DNA from: Limnobacter thiooxidans
Lineage (GTDB): Bacteria; Pseudomonadota; Gammaproteobacteria; Burkholderiales; Burkholderiaceae_B
Direction of reading: 5' to 3'
DNA: 64,000 bases
NCBI RefSeq assembly: GCF_036323495.1
Contig: NZ_AP028947.1
Coordinates: forward strand, 2,170,001-2,234,000
Shown here one piece after another: positions 31,259 to 39,694 of this stretch. A program made the position numbers and the translations under genes. A model generated the notes under the pieces. That model had not been told where the DNA came from. It did no database searches and was given only the letters and a program-made list of their open reading frames with translations. Positions within the stretch are counted from its first letter, which is position 1, and every line of letters begins with the position of its first letter.

Positions 31259-31731
31259 CTGCCTCTGAGCAGCCCGATGTCAGCCTCAGAATACTCTCAT
31301 ACTCCCAGGTTAAGAGTATTTCCCCCAGCATCGAAGGAACAGCTAGTCTATCGCAAAGGTTCTAGCTGCAGATTTTGTGAATGAAACACTTGATGCGGAC
31401 ATTGAATCAGTAGATGATATAGATGCTTATTGTTGACATGGACCAGAGTGTTCAATATCGACAAATTGATTGGCTCTTTAGCGTCTCAAAATCCAATCTG
31501 ACGGAATCGATATCACTTCAAGTCTGCCCTAGCAAACAGTTAAAAAGACAATACATTACAAGCGAGACCAACCAATAAAAACATTAAAAAAAAATATTCC
31601 GAAGTAAATTTATAGAATAAAAAGTATTACACAAATAAATAAATAAAAAAACCGAAATTAAAATTTATCCAACAACAGCCACAATGCTGTTATTTATATA
31701 AGCTTGCTCAACAAAAAATAAACCATTGTCA
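31259..31731. other. AT-rich non-coding stretch
   Basis: No convincing reading frame on either strand. The last 180 bp are extremely A/T-rich and probably form the promoter region of the following AT-rich gene; I cannot single out one promoter among many A/T-rich hexamers. Confidence 0.5.
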
Positions 31732-32874
31732 ATGGAAAAAGAAATATACAAATCAAGTATTAACTTCACAGAGAACCTAAAAGATGATTTTATTGGTCTA
31801 CCACACCATATTATCACGATCTTTGCAAATAATTTTTTTAAAAAATCCGGTTTTGATTTAATTCATCCAATTGACAAAAACCTCAACAAAATCGAAATAA
31901 ATAAATACCAGGAAGAAATTCAGGAATTCTTGAATTGCAGCACTTTTGCCATCAAAGAACTAAACAAAGAAATAAATTTTAAAGGGATTTTTTCTACAGA
32001 TGAAAAAATCGAACTTAGCACAATCTATAAAAATACTTTCGACGGAAATTCAATTAATATAAAATTAAAAAATACTCAATACCAGAGCGGAAAAAACTGG
32101 TTATTAGTAAGAAAAATGATTGACTCCATAGAACTTAGGGCTCAAGTAAGAAAAATTCTTGAAGCTTTAAATGAAAGAGACAGAGAAATTATAACGAAGG
32201 CCTACGGACTATATATACCTAAAGAACAAAGTATACAAAGTATTGCTGAAGAAAATAACCTAGGCAAAGCACGAATTTATCAAATACTTAAAGACAACGA
32301 AACAACATTAAAAAGAAAATTTTTAAAAGCCATAATAAAGGAAAAAGAATTAAATAAGGCCGCTCAAATTGAATTATTCCTTGATGATAGTCACCACAAA
32401 AAAATTACAACTCCCGAGTCAATAATTGTTATTTTCCTCAAAGCTATTTATATAAACTCACTCGAAAAAAACATTAGTATTAGAAGCGTACTAGATTTCA
32501 TACAACTAAACTACAAAGAAGAATTAAAACTTATACATAAAGTTTTACCCATATTTAACTCAACGAGAATGTTTTGCAAGATAATTAGAGAATCTGTGGA
32601 CCCAAGATTGTCAGCTAGGGAAATTGAGTTGAAAACTCCCTTACTCAGTAATTTAGCACTAATCGATCGTATTAACGAAATTAGCATCACAACCCTGCCA
32701 CTATCGAAAAAAGCGATAAGCTGCCTCGAAGCTGTTGGCATAAGGCAAATTGGGCAACTAGCCAAAACAACACTAGGTCAATTGCTAAGAACCCCAAATC
32801 TTGGGACAAAAGATCTATTATCTATCCAACAGTTTTTCGATCTTTATAAAGGATCGAATAAAAAAGATATATAA
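31732..32874 (+). CDS. Sigma-70 region-4-like / alpha-CTD-like DNA-binding protein
   Basis: A 380-residue protein from ATG 31732 (a TTG two codons upstream is possible). Residues about 134-195 resemble sigma-70 region 4: LEALNERDREIITKAYGL followed by a helix-turn-helix SIQSIAEENNLGKARIYQI. Residues about 318-372 resemble the RNA polymerase alpha C-terminal domain: LPLSKKAISCLEAVGIRQIG then LGQLLRTPNLGTKDLL, the helix-hairpin-helix pattern that binds UP elements and activators. The N-terminal third is unrecognised. Base composition is far more AT-rich than any neighbour, indicating recent transfer. A transcription-modulating role is inferred from the two domains. No partner gene is obvious. 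Confidence 0.65.
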   Translation: MEKEIYKSSINFTENLKDDFIGLPHHIITIFANNFFKKSGFDLIHPIDKNLNKIEINKYQEEIQEFLNCSTFAIKELNKEINFKGIFSTDEKIELSTIYKNTFDGNSINIKLKNTQYQSGKNWLLVRKMIDSIELRAQVRKILEALNERDREIITKAYGLYIPKEQSIQSIAEENNLGKARIYQILKDNETTLKRKFLKAIIKEKELNKAAQIELFLDDSHHKKITTPESIIVIFLKAIYINSLEKNISIRSVLDFIQLNYKEELKLIHKVLPIFNSTRMFCKIIRESVDPRLSAREIELKTPLLSNLALIDRINEISITTLPLSKKAISCLEAVGIRQIGQLAKTTLGQLLRTPNLGTKDLLSIQQFFDLYKGSNKKDI

Positions 32875-32961
32875 CATATTATTTTTTAACTTTATAAGTT
32901 CGAATTGACAAGCAACAATCAAAGTGCACATGCACAAGTGTAAAGTAAATCCCAATAACAC

Positions 32962-33506
32962 TTACAGGCTCGACTCTAAGATTTTTACAAAAGTGACATT
33001 ATACTCTTTGCACTGTCGATGCTGCTGCAAGCGGTTTGCAAAATTAAACGCGTCATTCAAATCAAACCTTTGGAAAACATCCAACCCTCTACTGAGCACA
33101 ATTTTCCAGGCATGATCCGTAACGATCTCTCTGTCGTGCTTCGTACCGGTAGTGTCAAGAACCCATGTAAATTGCAACCCAAAACCTTGGCAGATCTCTG
33201 CAATTTTCTGAAGATTCTCGGCCTGCTTTTCACCGTTAAACTCATCCTCGACGGTCACAACGTGTACCGCAACATCCTCATCTGCAACCTTGTACATAGC
33301 AATCGTTTCCATCAAGTCCATCAAGTTTCTTACCTGATAGAACATTTGCAAGTAAGGATCGGTTATGACAATGCGTCTCGCACCAGCCAGATAGGGGCCA
33401 AACAACTTATCGAAACTCACCCCCCTTGGTTTTCTTGAAACGCGAGGTGCGATTCCTTGAGTGTCGGCTCAGATGGAATCACTGAAGGCAAAATGGCATT
33501 GATCAC
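32962..33506 (-). pseudogene. MIT C-terminal (phospholipase-D-like) domain protein, frameshifted
   Basis: The longest frame (from GTG 33420) reads SFDKLFGPYLAGARRIVITDPYLQ and FYQVRNLMDLMETIA, then VVTVEDEFNGEKQ and HDREIVTD. This is the pattern of the MITD1 C-terminal, phospholipase-D-like domain that in bacteria often ends AAA/Lon-like proteins. The adjacent frame upstream continues it (LKESHLAFQENQG), and the join falls in a six-G run at 33420-33425, so a frameshift in a homopolymer is likely. It begins just after a core-like GTTAACC, suggesting a stand-alone cassette gene. A link to Lon-like BREX proteins is possible but from memory. Confidence 0.5.
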
Positions 33507-33525
33507 TGTTGGCCCAGCTATAACA

Positions 33526-33577
33526 GGTTAACGACAAGGCAACATATGCTGCCGCGCGCTTCTGATGTTGGTTAGCT
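33526..33577 (-). repeat. Possible attC site (degenerate)
   Basis: On the minus strand GCTAACC begins and GTTAACC ends a short partly palindromic stretch (CAACAT ... ATGTTG). It is shorter and less regular than the other attC sites in this array. The 140 bp up to the next attC hold no gene I can support. Confidence 0.4.
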
Positions 33578-33715
33578 GCAGCTTGCCAAGGTGATCCCGG
33601 ACGTTTGCGAGACTAGAAAGGACGTTTCACGCCATTTCTGAATTTCGATTGACCATCGCTCTCATGCCGAGGATGTCTATGTGCGCTACAAATCGTCGAT
33701 ACGGTTGCATGAGAA

Positions 33716-33788
33716 ACCTAACGACGAAGGTCAGGGGCAGACGGGCAGCGCAGCTGGCCGACTCTATCCCTTGGACCGAATTGTTAGA
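33716..33788 (-). repeat. Integron attC site after the YggL cassette
   Basis: Minus strand: CTAACAATTCGGTCCAAGGG at one end and a complementary arm ending in CGTCGTTAGG at the other, with an imperfect palindrome between. Typical R''-L''-L'-R' layout. Confidence 0.75.
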
Positions 33789-33842
33789 GAACAGAGATGC
33801 CATATACGCTTGAAATGGATTTCTCAATTGAAGTTAAGACTA

Positions 33843-34184
33843 TCAATCCCGTGATGGGGGATACCATGCGTCGACTAAAGAGCCGACATGGATATTTTTA
33901 AGCTCCGGACGCCTAACGAGCCATTCATTTATTGCTTCTCGATCTTTCTCTGAAACAAATCCAGGGCCATAAGACGCAATAAACCCACCAGTGATCCAGC
34001 CTCCGAAGGTCAAGGACCGAGGCTCTACGACTTCAGATAAGAAGGCATCGACCAATGATTCTTGAACTTTCAATTCTGTCGGTGCTTCGAGCTCCGCCTC
34101 GAACTCAAACCCCATTTCTTGGAATTCGCCAATATGGAGTTTTTTTCGAAGTCTGCGGCTGCGTTGTTTATTAGGTGCGTACAT
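33843..34184 (-). CDS. YggL-family (DUF469) 50S ribosome-binding protein on a gene cassette
   Basis: A 113-residue product matching YggL: RSRRLRKKLHIGEFQEMGF (about 8-26), then a beta domain with VEPRSLTFGGW and a C-terminal DAWY. Family members bind the 50S subunit; their role is not settled. The gene starts 10 bp after an attC core (GTTAGAG) and is followed by another attC, so it is a mobile cassette copy rather than the usual chromosomal yggL. Confidence 0.85.
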   Translation of the reverse strand: MYAPNKQRSRRLRKKLHIGEFQEMGFEFEAELEAPTELKVQESLVDAFLSEVVEPRSLTFGGWITGGFIASYGPGFVSEKDREAINEWLVRRPELKNIHVGSLVDAWYPPSRD

Positions 34185-34193
34185 AGGATGTTC

Positions 34194-34254
34194 TCTAACG
34201 CCCGGGTTAACGCGCGGCCCGGTTACGGGCCGTTGCGTTGAACACGTTGTTAGG
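34194..34254 (-). repeat. Integron attC site
   Basis: Minus strand runs from CCTAACAACG to GGGCGTTAGA with a near-palindromic body (CGGCCCG / CGGGCCG). It separates the cassette at 34266-34706 from the YggL cassette. Confidence 0.85.
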
Positions 34255-34265
34255 ACCGTTCGCGC

Positions 34266-34706
34266 TCACTCTTGGACCAGATGGTGAAGTTCATACTTCA
34301 AGGCCTCAGCATCTTTCGGGTAGACCATGTTAAAGCTGAGTGCTTTCCATTTGTTACCTGGCGGGACTTCCTTTTGGAAAGTAAAACCGACCGAGTATGT
34401 TTCTTTCTCGTCCTTTTTTATCTGCACTGATTCGATATCAGTGACGCTGCACTTGAACTTAGCCCGCCGGTAGCCAACGATCTGTTCACGGCCGTTGTAT
34501 TCCGGAATGCTGGCGTTGATAAAGAAAAGGCTATTTTGTTTTCTGTCCAGGGCTACAAATGTTTGAAAAAGCGTTACCTCAAAATCTACTTGGAACGGAC
34601 CGTACTTACCCTTCTTGAGTTGAGAGCGCTCAGCCATGGGTACGGCAACCATAGCAATCAACACGCCGAACAAGCCAAGTACAACTATTAACGCTAGAGC
34701 AGACAT
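34266..34706 (-). CDS. Membrane-anchored hypothetical protein on a gene cassette
   Basis: A 146-residue product with one N-terminal transmembrane helix (about 3-25) and a soluble part of alternating strands (about 35-135). I do not recognise a family. Its start lies 9 bp from one attC core and its stop 12 bp from the next, the compact form of an integron cassette. Confidence 0.75.
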   Translation of the reverse strand: MSALALIVVLGLFGVLIAMVAVPMAERSQLKKGKYGPFQVDFEVTLFQTFVALDRKQNSLFFINASIPEYNGREQIVGYRRAKFKCSVTDIESVQIKKDEKETYSVGFTFQKEVPPGNKWKALSFNMVYPKDAEALKYELHHLVQE

Positions 34707-34715
34707 GATTTGCGG

Positions 34716-34781
34716 TCCTAACGTGGAGCTAGCCGGCCTGCGCGGTTTTTCGCGCAGGTCCGGTTGAGCGCTGGGTTAGCC
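34716..34781 (-). repeat. Integron attC site
   Basis: Minus strand runs from GGCTAACCCAGCGCTCAACC to CACGTTAGGA around the hairpin GACCTGCGCG/CGCGCAGGCC. Confidence 0.85.
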
Positions 34782-34791
34782 AACAAGCACG

Positions 34792-35256
34792 TCATGTGCT
34801 TTCCTCGTCGGTGATGGATTCTTCAAGGAAGCGCTGTGCGAGCGGCATGTCAGGAAGCCCGGAAATGCCCAACCTCTCCAGTGCGTCGTAGTTTTCAATG
34901 GCGCGCTCGATGGCAACGTTTGCCTCGAATTTCGGGTCCATGAAAACGGTGTGATCGTTCTTTCCAGCGTGCTTTGAACTGTTGTATGCCCTGTTAAGTA
35001 AATCGCCTATGTCCTCTTCACATGTGGGTTTATCGCCTTCTTCACGGCGAAGACCATTTGCAATTTTCGTCACGATACTGCGGGAGCGCTTCCAGGCCGG
35101 CGTCTCGCCATGTTTCATAACGTAGCCAGCATACAGTTGCTCGGCAGCCGAGGCTAGAACGAGCGCCGAGTGAAATCGCCCTGCGAAGTATGCCGACAGG
35201 GCGTCTTCGAGTTGCTCCGAGGCGATTTGAATCTTTTCGATTTGTTGAATGCGCAT
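34792..35256 (-). CDS. Hypothetical helical protein on a gene cassette (HEPN-like appearance)
   Basis: A 154-residue all-helical product. The pattern of an N-terminal helix pair (LEDALSAYFAGRFHSALVLA, about 17-36) with a later NSSKHAGK resembles HEPN-fold proteins, but the RNase motif Rx4-6H is not clear, so activity is not claimed. attC sites lie on both sides. No family recognised with confidence. Confidence 0.7.
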   Translation of the reverse strand: MRIQQIEKIQIASEQLEDALSAYFAGRFHSALVLASAAEQLYAGYVMKHGETPAWKRSRSIVTKIANGLRREEGDKPTCEEDIGDLLNRAYNSSKHAGKNDHTVFMDPKFEANVAIERAIENYDALERLGISGLPDMPLAQRFLEESITDEEST

Positions 35257-35277
35257 ATCCGAGCCGGAAAGTTTGGA

Positions 35278-35355
35278 GGCTAACGTTTGATATGAGCGGC
35301 GGCTGGAAGCAGGCGAAGCCAGCTGGAATACGTCCGCTCGATGGAAGGGTTAGCC
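35278..35355 (-). repeat. Integron attC site
   Basis: Minus strand runs from GGCTAACCCTTCC to CGTTAGCC with a palindromic body (CCAGCTGGCTTCGCCTGC region). It overlaps the stop codon of the upstream cassette gene, as is usual. Confidence 0.85.
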
Positions 35356-36009
35356 GTCATCTCGTTCCGCCTCGCGCAAGGACTGAACTGCCAATAGCTT
35401 ACCAAGGAGTGCAGTGGAACGAAGGCGGAATTCTGTTTCTGGTCTCTTGTACTTGTGGTGTTTGTCGAGGCTGTCGAGCCGGAGCCTGTGAATTCCTTCT
35501 TGGAAGTACTCAAACGCCTTCTTCTCGAGCGTTGACGAGAGGTCTATGAAGTCTTGACGGACAATTTCTCCGACGGCGAGATACTTCTCCGAGGGAACGT
35601 CTGCAAGGTGTAGGTGAAGCGTGACCAAGTAGTCTTGTGCGAAGTTGACCTCTCGCTTCGCATCCGTTGTAAGCCAGGTCGTACCTTCTAAGGTCAACTG
35701 TGTGAAGCGCGTGAACCAGCGCTCAAACTCTTCTTTGGAGATCAGCACCTGTGGAGCACGTCGAAACTCCCCTCTCTCGTCAAAGCCACCAAGGCACACC
35801 ATCACTCGCATCTCTACGGCTACAGCTATGACCTTCTCATGCGCGGAGATTCGGCGTTCGAGCAACTTCCCCCACATCTGTAGATTGAAGTCACGGCGCT
35901 TCAATATTGTCGTTGCGATGAAGGAAAGGATGCCCCCGCCAAGAGCGCCGACCAAACCAAAGACTGCGCTCGAGTTCGCTTGGAGAAACTGATGAAGATC
36001 AGGTGGCAT
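35350..36009 (-). CDS. Membrane-anchored hypothetical protein, first cassette of the left array
   Basis: A 219-residue product with one N-terminal transmembrane helix (about 14-34) and a long helical cytosolic part. No family recognised. It starts 18 bp after the GTTAGCC core at 36025-36031 that ends the leader repeat, which makes it the promoter-proximal cassette. Its stop overlaps attC 35278-35355. Confidence 0.72.
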   Translation of the reverse strand: MPPDLHQFLQANSSAVFGLVGALGGGILSFIATTILKRRDFNLQMWGKLLERRISAHEKVIAVAVEMRVMVCLGGFDERGEFRRAPQVLISKEEFERWFTRFTQLTLEGTTWLTTDAKREVNFAQDYLVTLHLHLADVPSEKYLAVGEIVRQDFIDLSSTLEKKAFEYFQEGIHRLRLDSLDKHHKYKRPETEFRLRSTALLGKLLAVQSLREAERDDG

Positions 36010-36026
36010 GGTGGATACTGTGATGG

Positions 36027-36146
36027 CTAACTTAATTTATCGAACAATAACGGCGATATCCGTTTATTCGAATGTCACGAGTTATTTCTTTAACCTAAAT
36101 ATTTCAGTTATTTGCGAAGCATTGCATGAACAGGATAAAAAATAAA
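36027..36146 (-). repeat. Left copy of long inverted repeat (attI-like leader)
   Basis: This 120-bp segment matches the reverse complement of 43033-43152 at about 95 of 120 positions without gaps (hand count), with weaker similarity continuing inward to about 36330. It ends outward at GTTAG, the point where the first cassette joins, with an A/T-rich approach (AAATTAAGTTAG) like known attI sites. The rest of 36147-36539 is non-coding. Confidence 0.75.
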
Positions 36147-36539
36147 CCCTGGTTATTCGCCACCAAATCAGGAGCTCGGAACTCGATTCCGAGACTCACT
36201 GTCATCATCGGCTACCGAATAAGTTTTAAAGTCTGCTTTCGCAAATAACTCAGACGTTTCAGCCGCCAGATCAAACGTCCGCTTCGGCCGAACACCCGCC
36301 TTCTGCTATGTTTTCAGTTGCAGTCAGCATGAATCGACACGGATTTTCTCGATAAATTTTAAGTGAGATCAGGGTCATCGGTTACGTCCGTTTCGGCCGA
36401 AGCCACCAGTCACCTATTTCATGAAAAATGGCTGTTTCTGAATACAGATCAGCCATTTGCATTTCCTACTGGGTAGTACCCGTTAACAGAGCAGAGGAAC
36501 ATGTCATAAGCCTAAAATATGGTGGCCAGCCTAGCATCA

Positions 36540-39500
36540 TTAGTCCGGTGCGATGTCCAGTACCGGTGGCGTCAGGTCGATGCGCCATTTGGCAACGGCC
36601 GCCTGACGCTGCTCTTCGTCGAGGTCACCGAGGTGCGTGAGAAGTTCTTCCTGCCGAGGCTGACCGAAGACGAGACGGTAGAGCGCCAGCCCGCGCTTGA
36701 GTCGCTGCAAATGGATCTCGTCGCGGGACAGCGGTAGCAATGGAACCCTGCGTTCGATGCGAGCGCCGCCTTCCGTCTCGAACAGCCAGAAAGTCTTGAG
36801 GTCAGTTCCGCGTTCTTGCTTGGCGAGCTTGAACATGATCTTCCACGGATCTTGCCCTCTCTTCCAATGAGCGCTCAGGCCAACCCGGCCAAATGCACTC
36901 GCAACGTTCTTGCGGACTGCATGGCCTTTGTAGCGATGGACACGTCCTTCGCGCTGCTCCATATCCACCGGATTTGACGGCAGGTTCCAGTGAACGATGG
37001 CATGGCACCAGACGTGGAAATCGAGGCCCTCCTGACCCACGGACGTGGATGCGAGCACAAACGGACGAAACGGTGAATTGAATGCTGAGCGCACCACCTC
37101 CGCGCGGGTCTCTCCCTTCTCATCCTTCAGGTCTCCGAAGCGAAGTGCGAATTGGCACCGCACCTTAAAGGGCTCAATTTTCATTTGTCCTCGGTTGGGC
37201 TCCAGCTTGAACTCATCGATTGACAGCGGTACGGCTCGAATGGAGAGACTGTTGCTGATCTCGGCGGCAACCTTGATGACCCTCTGTTCGTCAGGCGCGC
37301 CTGTAACCCCGAGAGACTCCACAAGCACGTGCACTTGTTCGTCGAGGAGCGAACCCAGATTGCCGTCCAAGCCGTGTTGGAGCACGAGCTCCCAGTATGG
37401 CCGTGTCGATGTGTCCCTAAGGATGGTCACGGACTCGCGTACGTTGAGGAGCGACTGGAACGCCACGCCGATACTAGAGGATGCATTCAACAGGGCGGGG
37501 TCATCCCACTTTGCTGTCGTACACGAACGCTTGAGCGATCGAAGCGCGCAGACTGCGGGGCTGGCGAGTGCGAGTCTGGCTAGCACTCTTGCCAGGTCGG
37601 CAGGAGGCGCTCCAAGCTTGAGGCTGCTCGCGTCGCTCACAGCTCGGATAAACATGGCCACATGCACCGAGTGCTTCGACTCGCGATCCTCAGGGTCTTC
37701 AACGCCTCGCCAAGTCTGCAGCCACTGTTCAATCCTCGGACTACTAGCGCCGTCCAAAAGTGCGACTGCGGCCCAATACCATCGCTCATCGGGACGCGAG
37801 CCAGTGGTTTGGTGCATCGCAAGATAAGGACGCAGTGCTTTATGGAACCTCACCTCGACCTCGTCCAGCACCCACTGCTGACTGGGTAGATCGGCAGACT
37901 TTAGGGACAGCTCGACCGGGTCCACGATGCTGGCCAAGGCTGGAGAAGGGTGCATGAGCAACAGCATAGTCATCCCGGTCGGGCTGCCGTCAGTCTCCTG
38001 TCTGAACCGAAGTGGCCTTGGGACGACCGTCTCGTAGTTACGCCCCGAGTCTCTGGCAACCTTGCTATCGGAGAACGCCAGGCGCTCCGCTTCATATGAG
38101 CAGAGCGACGCGATCGCATCTGGGACAACGTTCCAAGCAGAGAAGACCAAGGACTTCGTCTGAGTGCCTAGACCCTTGAACGGTCCCGCGGGTTCCCACG
38201 CGGGAAGTGATGGCGGTAGCCACAGCACTCGCCAGAGACCGCGGCCCGTCGTGTCTCTCATCAATGCGCGCATCCGAGCGTTCGCTGGGGCGACGGCTGC
38301 GAACTTCTTGAAGAGAGTTTTAGTAAGGAGGCTCCGTCGATTGCGCTGCAGAAATGCGACGAGCTCGGCGCGACGCGTGCGAGTCAAGCCATCGACGTTG
38401 CGACGCAGCTCATACCCCTTCATGAGGTTGAGTGCGTACGGGGTGGACTTCCAGTACTCGATAGAGTCTCTAGCGTCCGCCCTGAGCGACGCCCCGTCAA
38501 TAAGAAAAGCCTGCGCCAGGTCATCGACCTCTATGGGCGCTGGCACTGAAGGCTCACACGTCATCGAGTCGAGGAGTGCCGTGCTCGCGACGCGCTCTGT
38601 GCGACACATGACCTGCTGCAGCCTTCGCTGGAGAACATCTCTGGCCGGTTCGACCTGCAGAGTCGACGCAGTCAATGAAAGGTCGAGCAAGTCGCGCCTG
38701 AACCTATCGAGTTCGTTCTTGACTTCTTCGATGGTTTGCTTCGAGCCGAACAGAAATTCGAGTGTCCTCAGAAAATCAGGATAGTGATCATCGTCCTTCT
38801 CATGGTCGAGCGACAACATCTTGTATGGTGTCGCAGACAGAAGCAGAACTCTGGCTTTATTGTGGTTGAACAGGGCGTGTGCTAGTTTGGAGGCTGGATC
38901 TTCGTCTTGGAGCAAATGGCGAAAGCGCTGGAACTCGTCGACAATGACGAGTCTTGGTATCAACGCTTTTAGGCAGATCAGGGCCAAGCGTTGGCGCATC
39001 TCACCAATGACATCGTAGCGTTCCTCGCTGTCTTGGCGAGGAATGTCTTCGCGGTAGTTCTTGAACTTGAGGGCAAGCCTGCGCAGTCTCTTAAAGAACG
39101 CCTCGTCTGCTTGGAGGTTCTGGATGTAGCGCTCGGCGATATCGAGATCATACGCTTCGGTCTGTCTTGCCAACGCATTGGCCCAACCTCTCGGGCTAGC
39201 GTTCGCATGGAGAAGGTTCGCGAGTCCATCCGAATTCAGGCCACTACCCCGGAGCATTCTGAAAATGAGGATGCGCTCAGGAAGCCATCCCCCCTGGGAC
39301 TTGAGGTCAAACGCGGTGCCAGGTGTGAAGCTGACAAAGTTGATCCGGTTTTTAGCCAAATTCTTGACGTGAAGAGGCAGCAGCGTGAGCCTGCTCGCGA
39401 GCGAGAAGTCCTTCTGGCCCAAGACATTCAGCCGAGCGACGTTCTGGTGGGCGATGGCTGCGTTCGAGCAGATGTAGACAAAGTCTGCGCGCGCCTTGCT

Positions 39501-39692
39501 GTTTTTCAAGTGCTCAATCGTCTTGGCTATCACCCCTCGAGCCACCATAGTCTTTCCCAGGCCGACCTCGTCTGCAACGAGGAAGCGCCTAGTCGGCGTC
39601 TCGGCGAGGAACATGCGATGGAAGACGTATTCGACCGTTCGCCGCTGGAAGTCTTTGAGACTGCGAAGCGTCTCGTCGGCGGAAAATGGCAT
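36540..39692 (-). CDS. SNF2/DEAD-type helicase of an Azaca-like defence operon
   Basis: A 1050-residue superfamily 2 helicase. Motif I DEVGLGKT is at 41-48, motif II DEFQ at 252-255, and the C-terminal helicase half carries STSVGQEGLDFH and QREGRVHR (about 885-915). From ATG 39692 the gene starts 2 bp after the nuclease gene stop, with AAGGG upstream; an earlier in-frame start would overlap by 43 bp. It is the third gene after DUF6361 and a phospholipase-D-like nuclease, the set I recall as Azaca (ZacABC). The likely role is DNA translocation or remodelling in anti-phage defence. Confidence 0.82.
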   Translation of the reverse strand: MPFSADETLRSLKDFQRRTVEYVFHRMFLAETPTRRFLVADEVGLGKTMVARGVIAKTIEHLKNSKARADFVYICSNAAIAHQNVARLNVLGQKDFSLASRLTLLPLHVKNLAKNRINFVSFTPGTAFDLKSQGGWLPERILIFRMLRGSGLNSDGLANLLHANASPRGWANALARQTEAYDLDIAERYIQNLQADEAFFKRLRRLALKFKNYREDIPRQDSEERYDVIGEMRQRLALICLKALIPRLVIVDEFQRFRHLLQDEDPASKLAHALFNHNKARVLLLSATPYKMLSLDHEKDDDHYPDFLRTLEFLFGSKQTIEEVKNELDRFRRDLLDLSLTASTLQVEPARDVLQRRLQQVMCRTERVASTALLDSMTCEPSVPAPIEVDDLAQAFLIDGASLRADARDSIEYWKSTPYALNLMKGYELRRNVDGLTRTRRAELVAFLQRNRRSLLTKTLFKKFAAVAPANARMRALMRDTTGRGLWRVLWLPPSLPAWEPAGPFKGLGTQTKSLVFSAWNVVPDAIASLCSYEAERLAFSDSKVARDSGRNYETVVPRPLRFRQETDGSPTGMTMLLLMHPSPALASIVDPVELSLKSADLPSQQWVLDEVEVRFHKALRPYLAMHQTTGSRPDERWYWAAVALLDGASSPRIEQWLQTWRGVEDPEDRESKHSVHVAMFIRAVSDASSLKLGAPPADLARVLARLALASPAVCALRSLKRSCTTAKWDDPALLNASSSIGVAFQSLLNVRESVTILRDTSTRPYWELVLQHGLDGNLGSLLDEQVHVLVESLGVTGAPDEQRVIKVAAEISNSLSIRAVPLSIDEFKLEPNRGQMKIEPFKVRCQFALRFGDLKDEKGETRAEVVRSAFNSPFRPFVLASTSVGQEGLDFHVWCHAIVHWNLPSNPVDMEQREGRVHRYKGHAVRKNVASAFGRVGLSAHWKRGQDPWKIMFKLAKQERGTDLKTFWLFETEGGARIERRVPLLPLSRDEIHLQRLKRGLALYRLVFGQPRQEELLTHLGDLDEEQRQAAVAKWRIDLTPPVLDIAPD

Positions 39693-39694
39693 CG

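Noticed and set aside
33627..33827. Small minus-strand gene of 66 codons
   Set aside because: It runs through the attC site at 33716-33788, and its sequence looks non-coding.
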